The notes under the pieces are model-generated. The model saw only the letters and a list, made by a program, of their open reading frames with translations. It did no database searches and had not been told where the DNA came from. A program made the translations under genes and the position numbers. Source: Bartonella australis AUST/NH1 (GTDB lineage Bacteria > Pseudomonadota > Alphaproteobacteria > Rhizobiales > Rhizobiaceae). From it: 64,000 nucleotides of DNA. The stretch is taken from contig NC_020300.1 in the NCBI RefSeq assembly GCF_000341355.1, forward strand, positions 1,288,501 to 1,352,500, given 5' to 3'. Numbering within the stretch: position 1 is the first letter of the stretch; each line of letters opens with the position of its first letter. Positions 43,626 to 52,752 of this stretch are shown here, piece by piece.

Positions 43626-44864
43626 TTATTTTTGTAAATGCGAAACACGTGTCTTGATCAGTTCAATAATCTCACCAAAAATGTCTGACTTTAAACCACC
43701 AGCTTCTAATTCTTTTTTTAAAGTTTCTGCTGCGTAGACAATACGTTTAATATATAATTCAATATAATAATCTACCAACACTCGCGCCGTTTTTGTATCA
43801 TCAACCAAGCGGTAAAAATGGCGCCGATAAATATTTTCTGGATCATATTCTCCACCAATTTTCATAGCCATTTCTGTCGCAAGATTAGGGTAAATAGCCG
43901 TACTCAAAAGGTCGTAAGGCGGCGCAAGAGACGGTTTCTTTTCTGAATATAAAAGAGAGAAATTTTTGCCGTGGGCGTCATTATTGCCAATCAAATAGTT
44001 GAAAAGAATTATTTTAAATAATTTAAGCTGAGCGAGCGCAGGGCTTTCCGCATTTTTTGTCATTATCTCTTGGCAACGTTTAATCGTCGGCCCTCCCTCG
44101 CGCTCATATTTCAACTCAGGTGGAATACCTAACGCTTGACAAAAATCTTCTTGATGAATGCGGATAACTTGTCCTTTGTCATCAATCGCACGGTCATATC
44201 GTGCTATAAGACAATAAGGAATTTCCCCTGCAAAATGAAGGGAAACCTTAGGCACACTCAACCACATATGGAACGCGAGTCTCATACAAAAGAATTCATT
44301 ATGCGCGCTGTCCTTAATATGTTTAATCATTGGCTTTAAAATATGGGTAGTGGGTGCTCCTCCTTTCATGAGTTGAATCTGCCCATTTTTATAACCAACG
44401 GCCAGCTTGTCTTGGGCCCCTGCAAGGGATAAGCGGTAACCACCGTCCCCCGCCAACATGGGGCGACGGTTAATAAGCTTTAAAATGTCATACAAACGTT
44501 CAGGACTTAAATTTTCAACCTCTTCTGTTGCCTCTTCAGGTTTTTCTCCTTGCGGGTAAAAAGCTAAAGCCCCTGCGCAATCCCCTCCAACAGCTTCCAG
44601 CAAAGCAAAAGGATTTTTCTCTGAAAGACCTAAATTTTGGGCAAGACGTTTTCTCACCTCTTCATCGGGTAAAAGCCCGGAAAAAAACGCCTTCACCTGA
44701 GATGTATCATAAGGCTCTTTGCGCAAAGGCAGCGAAAGTGAAACGGGGAGCCGTTTTTCATCAACATAAGCGTGGTCATAAGCAAAACTCAATTGGCCAC
44801 TCGTTTCTTGCGTGAGAGTGCCAACAAAATAACCTTTCAAATAAACATCTAAAACGCGGCTCAT
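43626..44864 (-). CDS. hipA: HipA-family toxin kinase
   Basis: A 412-aa protein with the HipA N-terminal domain (DVYLKGYFVGTL...FFSGLLPDEEVRKRLA) and kinase-like C-terminal domain. Visible motifs are LSLAGAQDKLAVGY (ATP-binding loop region), THILKP, NNDAHGKNFSLL (catalytic loop) and APPYDLLST (metal-binding segment). By family it is a serine/threonine kinase that inhibits translation (E. coli HipA phosphorylates GltX) and promotes dormancy; the target here is unproved. Its start overlaps hipB by 4 bp (ATGA). Confidence 0.93.
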   Translation of the reverse strand: MSRVLDVYLKGYFVGTLTQETSGQLSFAYDHAYVDEKRLPVSLSLPLRKEPYDTSQVKAFFSGLLPDEEVRKRLAQNLGLSEKNPFALLEAVGGDCAGALAFYPQGEKPEEATEEVENLSPERLYDILKLINRRPMLAGDGGYRLSLAGAQDKLAVGYKNGQIQLMKGGAPTTHILKPMIKHIKDSAHNEFFCMRLAFHMWLSVPKVSLHFAGEIPYCLIARYDRAIDDKGQVIRIHQEDFCQALGIPPELKYEREGGPTIKRCQEIMTKNAESPALAQLKLFKIILFNYLIGNNDAHGKNFSLLYSEKKPSLAPPYDLLSTAIYPNLATEMAMKIGGEYDPENIYRRHFYRLVDDTKTARVLVDYYIELYIKRIVYAAETLKKELEAGGLKSDIFGEIIELIKTRVSHLQK

Positions 44865-45073
44865 AATAGTTCACCACCGATTTCAACCGTGAGGCCCAGC
44901 ATCTGAATAATCACTAAGGCTTTACCGATATGGCAAGATTCTTTCCCTTGTTCTAATTCGCGAATAAAACGCACCCCAACACCACTTACACCCGCCAGTT
45001 GCTTTTGCGTTAGCCCTTGCATTTTTCGTGTTTGCCGAATAAGGCTGCCTAATTTTTGAACTTGCGTATCCAT
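44861..45073 (-). CDS. hipB: HipB-type antitoxin, Xre-family HTH
   Basis: A 70-aa DNA-binding protein. The helix-turn-helix is LGSLIRQTRKMQGLTQKQLAGVSGVGVRFIRELEQGKESC (about residues 8-47), followed by a short C-terminal strand (LTVEIGGEL) typical of HipB partners. It binds and neutralises HipA and represses its own operon through upstream palindromes. First gene of the hipBA operon. Confidence 0.93.
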   Translation of the reverse strand: MDTQVQKLGSLIRQTRKMQGLTQKQLAGVSGVGVRFIRELEQGKESCHIGKALVIIQMLGLTVEIGGELL

Positions 45074-45081
45074 TAGATTTC

Positions 45082-45196
45082 AACCCTCTCGGGATTATTT
45101 AAGCGTAAATAAGCGCTATATCAACAAAAAGAACCCGATCGGGTTTATTTTATCCCTACGGCGCATTATTTTGGCAATATAATCCCGATCGGGTTC
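45082..45196 (-). promoter_or_regulatory. hipBA operator array and promoter
   Basis: There are three palindromes: CCCTCTCGGG (45084-45093), CCCGATCGGG (45134-45143) and CCCGATCGGG (45184-45193). Centres are exactly 50 bp apart. A candidate minus-strand promoter, TTGATA (45119-45124) and TAAATA (45096-45101) 17 bp apart, lies between the first and second. Binding by HipB is inferred. Confidence 0.75.
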
Positions 45197-46200
45197 TTTT
45201 TATGACATCAACATCTGTCTTATTCAGAATCATCTTCCCAATTGGGCACAATTTTTTACTTAAGAGCCCATTTCTTAAACAAATCGTTTACGCCCACTGC
45301 ATAAAAGCATCTTCGCCCCGATCTGTTTTTGCAAAAATTTTTCAATTTTAGCCGCAAAGCTTTGATCATTTTCAATCTTTATGTGCATTATATCTTCGTT
45401 GATATGAAATATCGAAAATTATATAAATACTTCTCACGCCATATTGTTCAGCCAATTTTGATCAATTGGCAATATTTTCAACCAGTGGTGTTACTCCTGC
45501 CCGCAGCGGATATACACACAGCCTCACAACAATTAAGCCCTAATTATACCCCGCACTGATCGTGATTTTAATTGGCAGAAAAGCTGAGTAATATCTTTTC
45601 AGATAAAACAGCCATCCCTCTCGCACCGAATATCAATCAGAATATGCGCATATCCGGACAATCTTTTGTGGGTTTAAGCCACTCCTCAGCATAAGCACGG
45701 CGCGTTATAATCACCCATGGGGAAAACTCTTCACAAGCGAATTATAGAACTTTAATTGCCGACTATCAATCTGAAAATCAATTAGAAATTCCCTATAGAA
45801 GCCAATTTTTTACAGCCATTAAGTCACATAATTTCGAAGAAGACAAACGCAAAACAGACGATGAATCTCAGGAATCCTAATATTTAGGAAGCGCAGCAAA
45901 TATTAACTTTATTATGTACAGTGCCCATTTGCGCTTGTTAGCAGCAACGAATAACCGGACCAAAAAACTTTAGGCAATCAAAAAGTTCTGCAATATTTGC
46001 CCTCAATCACGCCTAAAAGAGGCTATCCACCTGCAGCTTAAGATTTTTCAATAAAAGAACAACAATTTGATATTGAAAATTTTACGCCCTTCCAAATAGG
46101 TGGGCTTCTGTTCGAAAACTTTACCACCAAAATTCTTCGCATATTTCACTCCCAGAACAAAGAGAGATTAAAACTCCCATCATTTCTGAGAATTTGGTAC
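45197..46200 (+). other. Region with a probable decayed gene
   Basis: No intact gene. From about 45570 to 46190 the plus strand reads coding-like phrases broken by stops (LAPNINQNMRISGQSFVGLSH; NYRTLIADYQSENQLEIPYRSQFF; SAANINFIMYSAHLRLLAATNN). I do not recognise the family. It is probably a pseudogene remnant. Confidence 0.4.
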
Positions 46201-46908
46201 TTATTGCGGATCAAGAGGATTATAATTGCCATATTGCCGTCGCCAGGCTTCAGGGCGATCAAATTCACTTGACCATATCCCCACCCCAGCAATTTTGGCC
46301 GAATACTCAGTCTGTTTATACTGCGAAGGTGAAGGAAAATCCTTCTGATCTAGTGACAAGATCATCATACCTTCGGAAAGACCGAGGCGAGCGATGTCTA
46401 CACCACTAACCAGACACTGAGCATAGTGAATTTGATTTACGACTTTTGCTGTTTGACAAACAACATTTTGATTCAACGTCTTTGTGACAAGCCAAGCGGT
46501 TGCAACGGAACCGCAAGGCCACTTAATGCCATTATACACAGCAAATTGACGCGGTTCACAAGATTCTACACCATATAAACGTACACGCCGCATAATTCTT
46601 TTCCGCCATGGTTCATCAACGGGTGTTATCATCTTGAAACTGCTTCCACTTGTTACCTGGATAAATCCAGAATAGACGGGGAGAGTCTCGTCTAATTTTA
46701 TTGAATTATATATCGCCGTATCGTCCTCAACTTTTTTCTTTGTAGTCGTAATTTGATCTTTCATTATATTTTTTGATTGATAATCAGTAAGCAATTTTTG
46801 AGCAAAATTAGAATTTTGACTCAGTGTATAAAGGCCGCCTGCTATAATATAAACTAATATAATTCGTCTAAATAATGATTTTGATTTATTTCGATAAATT
46901 AACCGCAT
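46201..46908 (-). CDS. Membrane-anchored SNase-like protein, probably inactive nuclease
   Basis: A 235-aa protein. A basic N-terminus and one hydrophobic segment (about residues 15-33) suggest an inner-membrane anchor with the rest periplasmic. The C-terminal half resembles a staphylococcal nuclease domain: RRVRLYGVESCEPRQ (compare RLxGIDAPE), KWPCGSVATAWL, IARLGLSEGMM and YSAKIAGVGIWSSEF. The usual DGDT metal site appears as SGSS, and the arginine expected near YGR is not visible, so nuclease activity is doubtful. Extra cysteines could form disulfides. It is divergent from virB2, 137 bp away, and may be linked to the secretion system. The start lacks a clear ribosome site. Confidence 0.7.
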   Translation of the reverse strand: MRLIYRNKSKSLFRRIILVYIIAGGLYTLSQNSNFAQKLLTDYQSKNIMKDQITTTKKKVEDDTAIYNSIKLDETLPVYSGFIQVTSGSSFKMITPVDEPWRKRIMRRVRLYGVESCEPRQFAVYNGIKWPCGSVATAWLVTKTLNQNVVCQTAKVVNQIHYAQCLVSGVDIARLGLSEGMMILSLDQKDFPSPSQYKQTEYSAKIAGVGIWSSEFDRPEAWRRQYGNYNPLDPQ

Positions 46909-47045
46909 AATAAAATTTTGAAACGTCTAGTTTTGGAATTAGTAAAAAAATGAATCATTTATTAAAATCAAATGTAGCATAAATTAAAAGATTAGTTTAT
47001 GAGGCTGCCATCCATCAATTAATTCAGTAATAAAGGGGGGGTCAA

Positions 47046-47366
47046 ATGACCGTCAGTGGAAAAACAGTTGCGTTAAACACAAAAAAGAAGTGGTTCACGA
47101 CGATATTTTTTTTGTTATTGTCGTTGGCCGTATTTATTGAACCATCATTTGCTCAAGGCCTTGGCAAAGTACAAAGCGCGCTTGACAAAATTGTTGATGC
47201 AATGACCGGCGGTATTGCAAAATCGATTGCGATTATAGCGGTTGCAGGTACCGGTATTGCATGGATTGCAGGCTATATAGAACTGCGTAAAGCTTTCTTT
47301 GTTTGTGTAGGTATTGCCATTATTTTTGGCGCCCCACAAATCGTTAATATGTTAATCACTACATAA
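47046..47366 (+). CDS. virB2: T4SS major pilin, VirB2 type
   Basis: A 106-aa protein. A long signal peptide (to about residue 36, SFAQ) is followed by two hydrophobic helices flanking a short loop (GGIAKSIAIIAVAGTGIAWIAGYIELRKAFFVCVGIAIIFGAPQIV), the VirB2 pattern. It forms the T4SS pilus. GGGGGG lies just before the ATG. Only one pilin copy is present, unlike the multi-copy trwL of Bartonella Trw systems. First gene of the virB operon. Confidence 0.9.
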   Translation: MTVSGKTVALNTKKKWFTTIFFLLLSLAVFIEPSFAQGLGKVQSALDKIVDAMTGGIAKSIAIIAVAGTGIAWIAGYIELRKAFFVCVGIAIIFGAPQIVNMLITT

Positions 47367-47379
47367 TCGGTTTCAGAGA

Positions 47380-47706
47380 ATGAAAAAGCGTGATCAGCTT
47401 ACAGAAGATACGCTCTTTTTGGCTTGCACGCGTCCAGCTATGATTGCTGGTGTAACCGTGGAAGCCATGGGCTTAAATGTGATAGCAACGTCCATAATCT
47501 TCATCATGTCAAGCAATATATTTCTTATTAGCTTTGGTGTTGTGACGCATTTCATTATGAAGGAAATCACCAAGAATGACCATAATAAATTCCGTATTCT
47601 TATGGTGTGGTTAAATACTCGTGGTCGCTCAAAAAATAGCAACCGTTGGGGAGGAGCAAGTGTCGCGCCGCTTCGTCTTATTCGTAATTATAAGGATATG
47701 AAATGA
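47380..47706 (+). CDS. virB3: T4SS inner-membrane protein VirB3
   Basis: A 108-aa protein. The N-terminal LACTRPAMIAGVTVEAM block and one or two membrane helices (LNVIATSIIFIMSSNIFLISFGVVTHFI) match VirB3. It works with VirB4 in pilus assembly. Its stop overlaps the virB4 start by 4 bp. Confidence 0.92.
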   Translation: MKKRDQLTEDTLFLACTRPAMIAGVTVEAMGLNVIATSIIFIMSSNIFLISFGVVTHFIMKEITKNDHNKFRILMVWLNTRGRSKNSNRWGGASVAPLRLIRNYKDMK

Positions 47707-50066
47707 ATATGACGCAGCGCAAGCGCGATCTCCAACCCGAATCAGTCATCCCTTATATCCGTCATGTGAATGATCACATTATAGCATTATCGTCGCGCGC
47801 TCTTATGACGGTTATTTCTCTTGAAGGAATTAATTTTGAAACCGCTGATATACGCGGTCTCAATATATTGCATGAACAATTGAATAATCTCTTTAAGAAT
47901 ATAGCCGATGAGCGTGTTGCAATTTACACTCATATCATTAGGCGGCGTGAAACAATTTACCCGGGCGGAACATTTAAATCGCAATTCACAAAACAATTAG
48001 ATGACCATTATCGCGAAAGAATGGTGTCACAAGAATTATACAGAAACGATCTTTATCTCTCTCTTTTGTGGAATCCCAGTGTCGATAAAGCCGATACGCT
48101 TACTAAGTTTTTTAACCGTTTGCAAAAAGCTAAGAAAGACGGCACGGAAGCTGATGAAAACTCAATTCGTAAGCTCGATGAAATCACCACGGATTTAACG
48201 CAAGGCCTTGAGCATTATGGCGCAAAGAAGCTTGGCCTTTATGAACATGAAGGCAATATTTTTTCAGAACCTAGTGAATTTCTGCACCAATTAGTTGGCG
48301 GACGCTATGAAAGAGTACCTCTTACATGGGGAACGATAGCTTCTACTATTTATTCAGACCGCGTTATTTTTGGCAAAGAAATTATAGAAATTAGACATGA
48401 GGCGGGTTGTAAATTTGCCGGTATGTTTGGTTGGAAGGAATATCCGGCTAAAACCCGGTTAGGTATGACGGACGGCCTATTAACGCTCCCATTTGAATTT
48501 ATTTTTACTCAGTCCTTTGTGTTCAAAAGCAAAAATACTGCAAAGCAGATTATGGGACGAAAACAAAATCAAATGATTAATTCAGGTGATAGAGCGGGGT
48601 CACAAATCGCTGAATTAGATGATGGGCTGGATGATCTTGAGTCTAACCGCTTCGTTTTAGGTGAACACCATTTGTCACTAGCGGTTTTTTCTACTAGTCC
48701 CCAAAATTTGAGCGATAATTTAGCGAAAGCCCGTGCTACTCTCACAGAAGGAGGAGCCGTTGTTGCGCGTGAAGATCTAGGACTAGAGGCCGCATTCTGG
48801 GCACAACTGCCTGGTAATTATTCCTATCGCGCGCGTTCAGGCGCTATCACCAGCCGAAATTACACCGCACTCTCGCCATTTCATTCTTTCCCAATTGGCA
48901 AAATTGATGGAAATGCTTGGGGGCCTGCTGTTGCTCTTATGAAAACATCAGCAGGTTCTCCATATTATTTTAATTTTCATTTTGGTGATTTGGGCAACAC
49001 ATTTGTCTGTGGGCCTTCTGGTTCTGGTAAAACTGTTATTGTTAATTTTCTGTTGGCACAGCTTCAAAAACATAATCCTCACATGGTATTTTTTGATAAA
49101 GACCGTGGCGCGGAACTTTTTGTGAGAGCGGGCGGCGGAAATTATATGTCGCTGAAAAATGGCAAACCGACGGGTTTAGCGCCTTTAAAAGGGTTAGATT
49201 ATGAAAACCCTGAAAATAGAGTTTTTTTGCGTCAATGGATTACAAAACTTGTCTCAATTGGCGGGCAGACTGTCACGGAATTAGAGCGTCAAGATATTGC
49301 AACGGCTGTTGACCAATTGGCCCTATTGCCTAAAGAACAACGTACAATTTCCGCCTTGCAGATGTTTTTTGATACGACCCACAGAGAAGGTATAGCTGGA
49401 CGTTTAGAACGCTGGCGCAAAAGTAGTGCACTAGGTTGGGTGTTCGATAATGATGACGATAGCGTAGGCGTTGATTCGAAATTTATCGGTTACGATATGA
49501 CCGATTTTTTAGACAATGATGAAATACGGCCACCTTTAATGATGTACCTCTTTCATCGGGTGCTAGATCTGATAGACGGACGCCGAATCATTATTGTCAT
49601 AGATGAGTTTTGGAAAGCGCTTGAAGATGATTCGTTTAAGGCATTTGCACAAGACCGACTCAAAACAATCCGTAAGCAAAATGGCTTAATGTTATTTGCA
49701 ACACAATCCCCTAAAGACGCTCTCAATTCGACCATTGCCCATACCATTATAGAGCAGTGCCCGACACAAATTTATTTCCCCAACCAAAAGGGTAACCATG
49801 CAGATTATGTGGAAGGCTTCAAATTATCAGAGCGCGAATTTGAACTTATACAAACGGAACTGACCCGTGAGTCGCGGCGCTTTGTTGTTAAACAGGGGCA
49901 TAATTCCGTTGTTGCGGAACTGAATTTGCGCGGCTTTGACGATGAAATAGCCATTCTCAGCGGCACTACACAAAATATCGAATTACTTGACGAAATCATC
50001 GACGAACTAAAAGACGACAACCCAGATATATGGCTTCCAATCTTTCAGGAAAGGAGAAAAAGGTGA
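47703..50066 (+). CDS. virB4: T4SS ATPase VirB4
   Basis: A 787-aa AAA-type ATPase. Walker A GPSGSGKT is near residue 437, Walker B IIIVIDEFWKAL is near 635, followed by KTIRKQNGLMLFATQSPKDAL. The N-terminal half carries the VirB4 region (ADERVAIYTHIIRRRE; NDLYLSLLW). It energises substrate transfer and pilus assembly at the inner membrane. The sequence resembles VirB/Vbh-type VirB4 more than R388 TrwK, by eye. It overlaps virB3 and virB5. Confidence 0.96.
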   Translation: MNMTQRKRDLQPESVIPYIRHVNDHIIALSSRALMTVISLEGINFETADIRGLNILHEQLNNLFKNIADERVAIYTHIIRRRETIYPGGTFKSQFTKQLDDHYRERMVSQELYRNDLYLSLLWNPSVDKADTLTKFFNRLQKAKKDGTEADENSIRKLDEITTDLTQGLEHYGAKKLGLYEHEGNIFSEPSEFLHQLVGGRYERVPLTWGTIASTIYSDRVIFGKEIIEIRHEAGCKFAGMFGWKEYPAKTRLGMTDGLLTLPFEFIFTQSFVFKSKNTAKQIMGRKQNQMINSGDRAGSQIAELDDGLDDLESNRFVLGEHHLSLAVFSTSPQNLSDNLAKARATLTEGGAVVAREDLGLEAAFWAQLPGNYSYRARSGAITSRNYTALSPFHSFPIGKIDGNAWGPAVALMKTSAGSPYYFNFHFGDLGNTFVCGPSGSGKTVIVNFLLAQLQKHNPHMVFFDKDRGAELFVRAGGGNYMSLKNGKPTGLAPLKGLDYENPENRVFLRQWITKLVSIGGQTVTELERQDIATAVDQLALLPKEQRTISALQMFFDTTHREGIAGRLERWRKSSALGWVFDNDDDSVGVDSKFIGYDMTDFLDNDEIRPPLMMYLFHRVLDLIDGRRIIIVIDEFWKALEDDSFKAFAQDRLKTIRKQNGLMLFATQSPKDALNSTIAHTIIEQCPTQIYFPNQKGNHADYVEGFKLSEREFELIQTELTRESRRFVVKQGHNSVVAELNLRGFDDEIAILSGTTQNIELLDEIIDELKDDNPDIWLPIFQERRKR

Positions 50067-50770
50067 ATAGAATTATTTTAGCGGGGATAATCTTTTTGTC
50101 CTTTATTGGGACGATGCCAAGCGCATATGCGCAGCTTGCTACCTTTGATGCAGTTGCTGTTTCTAAGATGCTTGAGCAAATTGAGCAAGGTAAGAAACAG
50201 CTTGACCAATTAAGATCTCAAATTGGCGAAATGAAAAAGCTCTATGGGTCTCTCAACGGCATTACTGATCTGTCTTCGCTCCGAGATATGTTGAATAATA
50301 AAAATATCCAGGCAGCACTCCCACCCAATTTTAGCGATTTTGAAAAATTATTGAACGGCGAAAGCGATAAAGCAGCGAAATGGGGTGATAAATTTTCCTA
50401 TAAAGAGCCCCCAGGTGGCGCAGGCTCAAAAGCCGCTGTTGATGAGTTTTACAGAAATGAACTTGCCAAAACAAAAAAGCAAAATCAAGGAATGGCTGCA
50501 ACTGCTGAGACCGCTTATGATGCCGCTATCGAGACAAAAAATACGATAGAATCTCTGGCTCAAAAACTTAAAAATGCAGAAACCACTGCAGCGAAACAAG
50601 ATATTCAAGCACAGCTAGCCGCCGCGCAAGCAATGCTGCAAACACAGTTATTGACATTGCAAGCGGCTACAATTCTAAAGCAATCTCAAGTTGAAGCGGC
50701 GAAAGTGCGTCAAGACGAAGAACACAAAGCGCGTTATTTAGATTATGCAAGACAACTCCGGGGAGAGTAA
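50063..50770 (+). CDS. virB5: T4SS minor pilin VirB5
   Basis: A 235-aa protein with a signal peptide (VNRIILAGIIFLSFIGTMPSAYAQ) and a long helical body (MLEQIEQGKKQLDQLRSQIGEMKKLYGSLNG), the VirB5 fold. GTG at 50063 is chosen because it overlaps the virB4 stop (GTGA) and follows AAAGGAGAAAA. It sits at the pilus tip and contributes to adhesion. Its last 50 codons are the source of fragments repeated downstream. Confidence 0.92.
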   Translation: MNRIILAGIIFLSFIGTMPSAYAQLATFDAVAVSKMLEQIEQGKKQLDQLRSQIGEMKKLYGSLNGITDLSSLRDMLNNKNIQAALPPNFSDFEKLLNGESDKAAKWGDKFSYKEPPGGAGSKAAVDEFYRNELAKTKKQNQGMAATAETAYDAAIETKNTIESLAQKLKNAETTAAKQDIQAQLAAAQAMLQTQLLTLQAATILKQSQVEAAKVRQDEEHKARYLDYARQLRGE

Positions 50771-50773
50771 TTT

Positions 50774-50994
50774 ATGAAAAAATATTTTTTAATGATAACT
50801 ATTCTTTTAGCACCATTATTCACAACTGCTTGTGAAAAAACATACTCGAAAGAAGAATTTAAAAAAACGAAACACTGCTCAATGAATGGTTGGCAAAATG
50901 CGGAATGGGGGGAACCTCCGAAAACTGTCAAAACGCAAGACTTGCTATTCAAGAAATAGAGCATGATCGTCTTTTTGGACCAAGCGAAGACTAA
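50774..50994 (+). pseudogene. Entry-exclusion-type lipoprotein copy 1, frameshifted
   Basis: It starts MKKYFLMITILLAPLFTTACEKTYSKEEFK with a lipobox Cys20. It has seven A where copy 2 has eight, so the frame changes after EEFKK. The lost frame would read NETLLNEWLAKCGMGGTSENC...GPSED and stop at 50992. It is the copy next to virB5. A short virB5-tail relic follows to 51147. Confidence 0.85.
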
Positions 50995-51147
50995 TGCAAA
51001 AACGCTAATAGTAATTCGTACATGATGTAGGAACAACTGCAATTCTTCAACGATCTCAAGTTAAAGTGGCGAATGTCCGCTGACAAGACCAAGAACGCAA
51101 AGTGCGTTATTCAAATTTTACAACAACAACTCCGCGGAGGGTAATTT

Positions 51148-51420
51148 ATGAAAAAATATTTTTTAATGATAACTGTTCTTTTGGCACCATTATTCACAAC
51201 TGCTTGTGAAAAAACATACTCAAAAGAAGAATTTAAAAAAAACGAAGCATTGCTTAATGAATGGTCGATAAGATGCGGATTGGGAGGAGAATCTAAAAAC
51301 TGTCAAAATGTACGATTAGCAGAAATGGAATTAAGGCGAGAACATTATTCAAAGCTTGCGAGAGAATTACGCGGAGAGAGTGATGAAAGCGAAAACAAAA
51401 ATACGAATGATAATAAGTGA
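51148..51420 (+). CDS. EexN-like lipoprotein copy 2
   Basis: A 90-aa lipoprotein: signal MKKYFLMITVLLAPLFTTAC (Cys20), then EKTYSKEEFK, NEWSIRCGLGGESKNCQN and a charged tail RGESDESENKNTNDNK. The spacing of three cysteines and the Y-S-x-E-x-F segment fit entry-exclusion (EexN/TrbK-like) lipoproteins, which in IncN/IncW-type conjugation systems sit next to virB5-virB6. By family it blocks uptake from cells carrying the same system; here another surface role is possible. The A8 tract keeps the frame open. Confidence 0.75.
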   Translation: MKKYFLMITVLLAPLFTTACEKTYSKEEFKKNEALLNEWSIRCGLGGESKNCQNVRLAEMELRREHYSKLARELRGESDESENKNTNDNK

Positions 51421-51440
51421 ATGAAGTAGGAATAACTGCA

Positions 51441-51581
51441 ATGCCTCAAATGACTATGTTTGGCACAATCTATAAAGCTTTAATGAAAGCTGTCGTGACA
51501 ATCATGGATCAAGGCATTGCAGGATTTTTCCACGCTCTATCTGCGCCCGTAATAGTTTGTCCAACAATATATAGATTTTAA
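51441..51581 (+). pseudogene. virB6 N-terminal fragment 1 (46 codons)
   Basis: It aligns with the virB6 start at 53210 (PQMTMFGTIYKALMKAVVTIMDQGIAG) and stops at the fusion point with TAA. The AGTAGGAATAA ribosome site is kept, so it could still be translated. Confidence 0.7.
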
Positions 51582-51743
51582 CCAAACAAGATATGCAAGA
51601 ACAGCTAGCTGCTTCGCAAACAATCTTGCAAGCAGCTACAATCCTTCAACAATCTCAAGTTGAAGCGGCGAAAGTGCGTCAAGACGAAGAACACAAAGCG
51701 CGTTATTTAGATTATGCAACAACAACTCCGCGGAGGGTAATTT
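51582..51743 (+). pseudogene. virB5 3'-end fragment
   Basis: It matches the last part of virB5 (QEQLAASQTILQ; QSQVEAAKVRQDEEHKARYLDYA), then diverges before the next lipoprotein. Similar relics lie at about 51045-51147, 52179-52343 and 52753-52940. Confidence 0.75.
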
Positions 51744-52013
51744 ATGAAAAAATATTTTTTAATGATAACTGTTCTTTTGGCACCATTATTCATAACTGCT
51801 TGTGAAAAAACATACTCAAAAGAAGAGTTTAAACAAAATAAAACATTGCGCAACGAATGGATAGCAAGATGCGGATGGGGAGGAGAATCTAAAAACTGCC
51901 AAAATGCACGATTAGCGGCAGAGGAATTAAGGCAAGAACGTGCTGCAGAAGCTATAAAGCGATTGCGCGGAGAGAGTGATGAAAGCGAAAACAAAAATAC
52001 GAATAATCAATAA
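51744..52013 (+). CDS. EexN-like lipoprotein copy 3
   Basis: An 89-aa protein with a signal peptide nearly identical to copy 2 (FITAC instead of FTTAC), then EKTYSKEEFKQNKTLRNEW, ARCGWGGESKNCQNARLA and a tail RGESDESENKNTNNQ. Copies 2 and 3 share the long tail; copies 4 and 5 do not. Confidence 0.75.
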   Translation: MKKYFLMITVLLAPLFITACEKTYSKEEFKQNKTLRNEWIARCGWGGESKNCQNARLAAEELRQERAAEAIKRLRGESDESENKNTNNQ

Positions 52014-52037
52014 GCGAGTAAAGTAGACATAACTGCA

Positions 52038-52178
52038 ATGCCTCAAATGACTATGCTCGGCACAATCTATAAAGCTTTAATGAAAGCTGTCGTGGCAATC
52101 ATGAATCAAGGCATTGTAGGACTGTTCCCCACTCTATCTGCGCCCGTAATAGTTTGTCCAACAATATATAGATTTTAA
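52038..52178 (+). pseudogene. virB6 N-terminal fragment 2 (46 codons)
   Basis: Same length and stop as fragment 1 (ATG CCT CAA ATG ACT ATG CTC), again joined to virB5 tail sequence just after the stop. Confidence 0.7.
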
Positions 52179-52343
52179 CCAAACGAGATATTCAAGAACA
52201 GCTGGCCGCTTTGCAAGCAATATTGCAAGCGGCTACAATTCTTCAACAATCTCAAGTTGAAGCGGCGAATATTCGCCAATGAGAAGAAGAACGCAAAGTG
52301 CGTTATTCAAATTTTGCAACAACAACTCCGCGGAGGGTAATTT

Positions 52344-52565
52344 ATGAAAAAATATTTTTTAATGATAACTATTCTTTTAGCACCATTATTCACAACTGCT
52401 TGTGAAAAAACATACTCAAAAGAAGAGTTTAAACAAAATAAAACACTGCTCAATGAATGGTTAGCAAAATGCGGAATGGGGGGAACCTCTGAAAACTGTC
52501 AAAATGCAAGACTTGCGATTCAAGAAATAGAGCGTGATCGTTTTTTTGGACCCAGCAAAAAATAA
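52344..52565 (+). CDS. EexN-like lipoprotein copy 4
   Basis: A 73-aa protein with an identical signal and lipobox, then EKTYSKEEFKQNKTLLNEWLAKCGMGGTSENCQNARLAIQEIERDR. It matches what copy 1 would encode without its frameshift. Confidence 0.78.
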   Translation: MKKYFLMITILLAPLFTTACEKTYSKEEFKQNKTLLNEWLAKCGMGGTSENCQNARLAIQEIERDRFFGPSKK

Positions 52566-52612
52566 TGCAAAGACGCTAATAGTAATTAGTATATGATGTA
52601 GGAATAACTGCA

Positions 52613-52752
52613 ATGCCTCAAATAATTATATTTGGCACAATCAATCAAGCTTTAATGAAAGCCTGTCGTGACAATCATGGATCAAGGCATTGCAGGACTG
52701 TTCCCCACTCTATTTGCGCCCATGATAGCTTGTCCAACAATATATAGATTTT
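52613..52752 (+). pseudogene. virB6 N-terminal fragment 3, frameshifted
   Basis: Like fragments 1 and 2 but with an extra C (GAAAGCCTGTCGTG) that breaks the frame. Confidence 0.7.
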
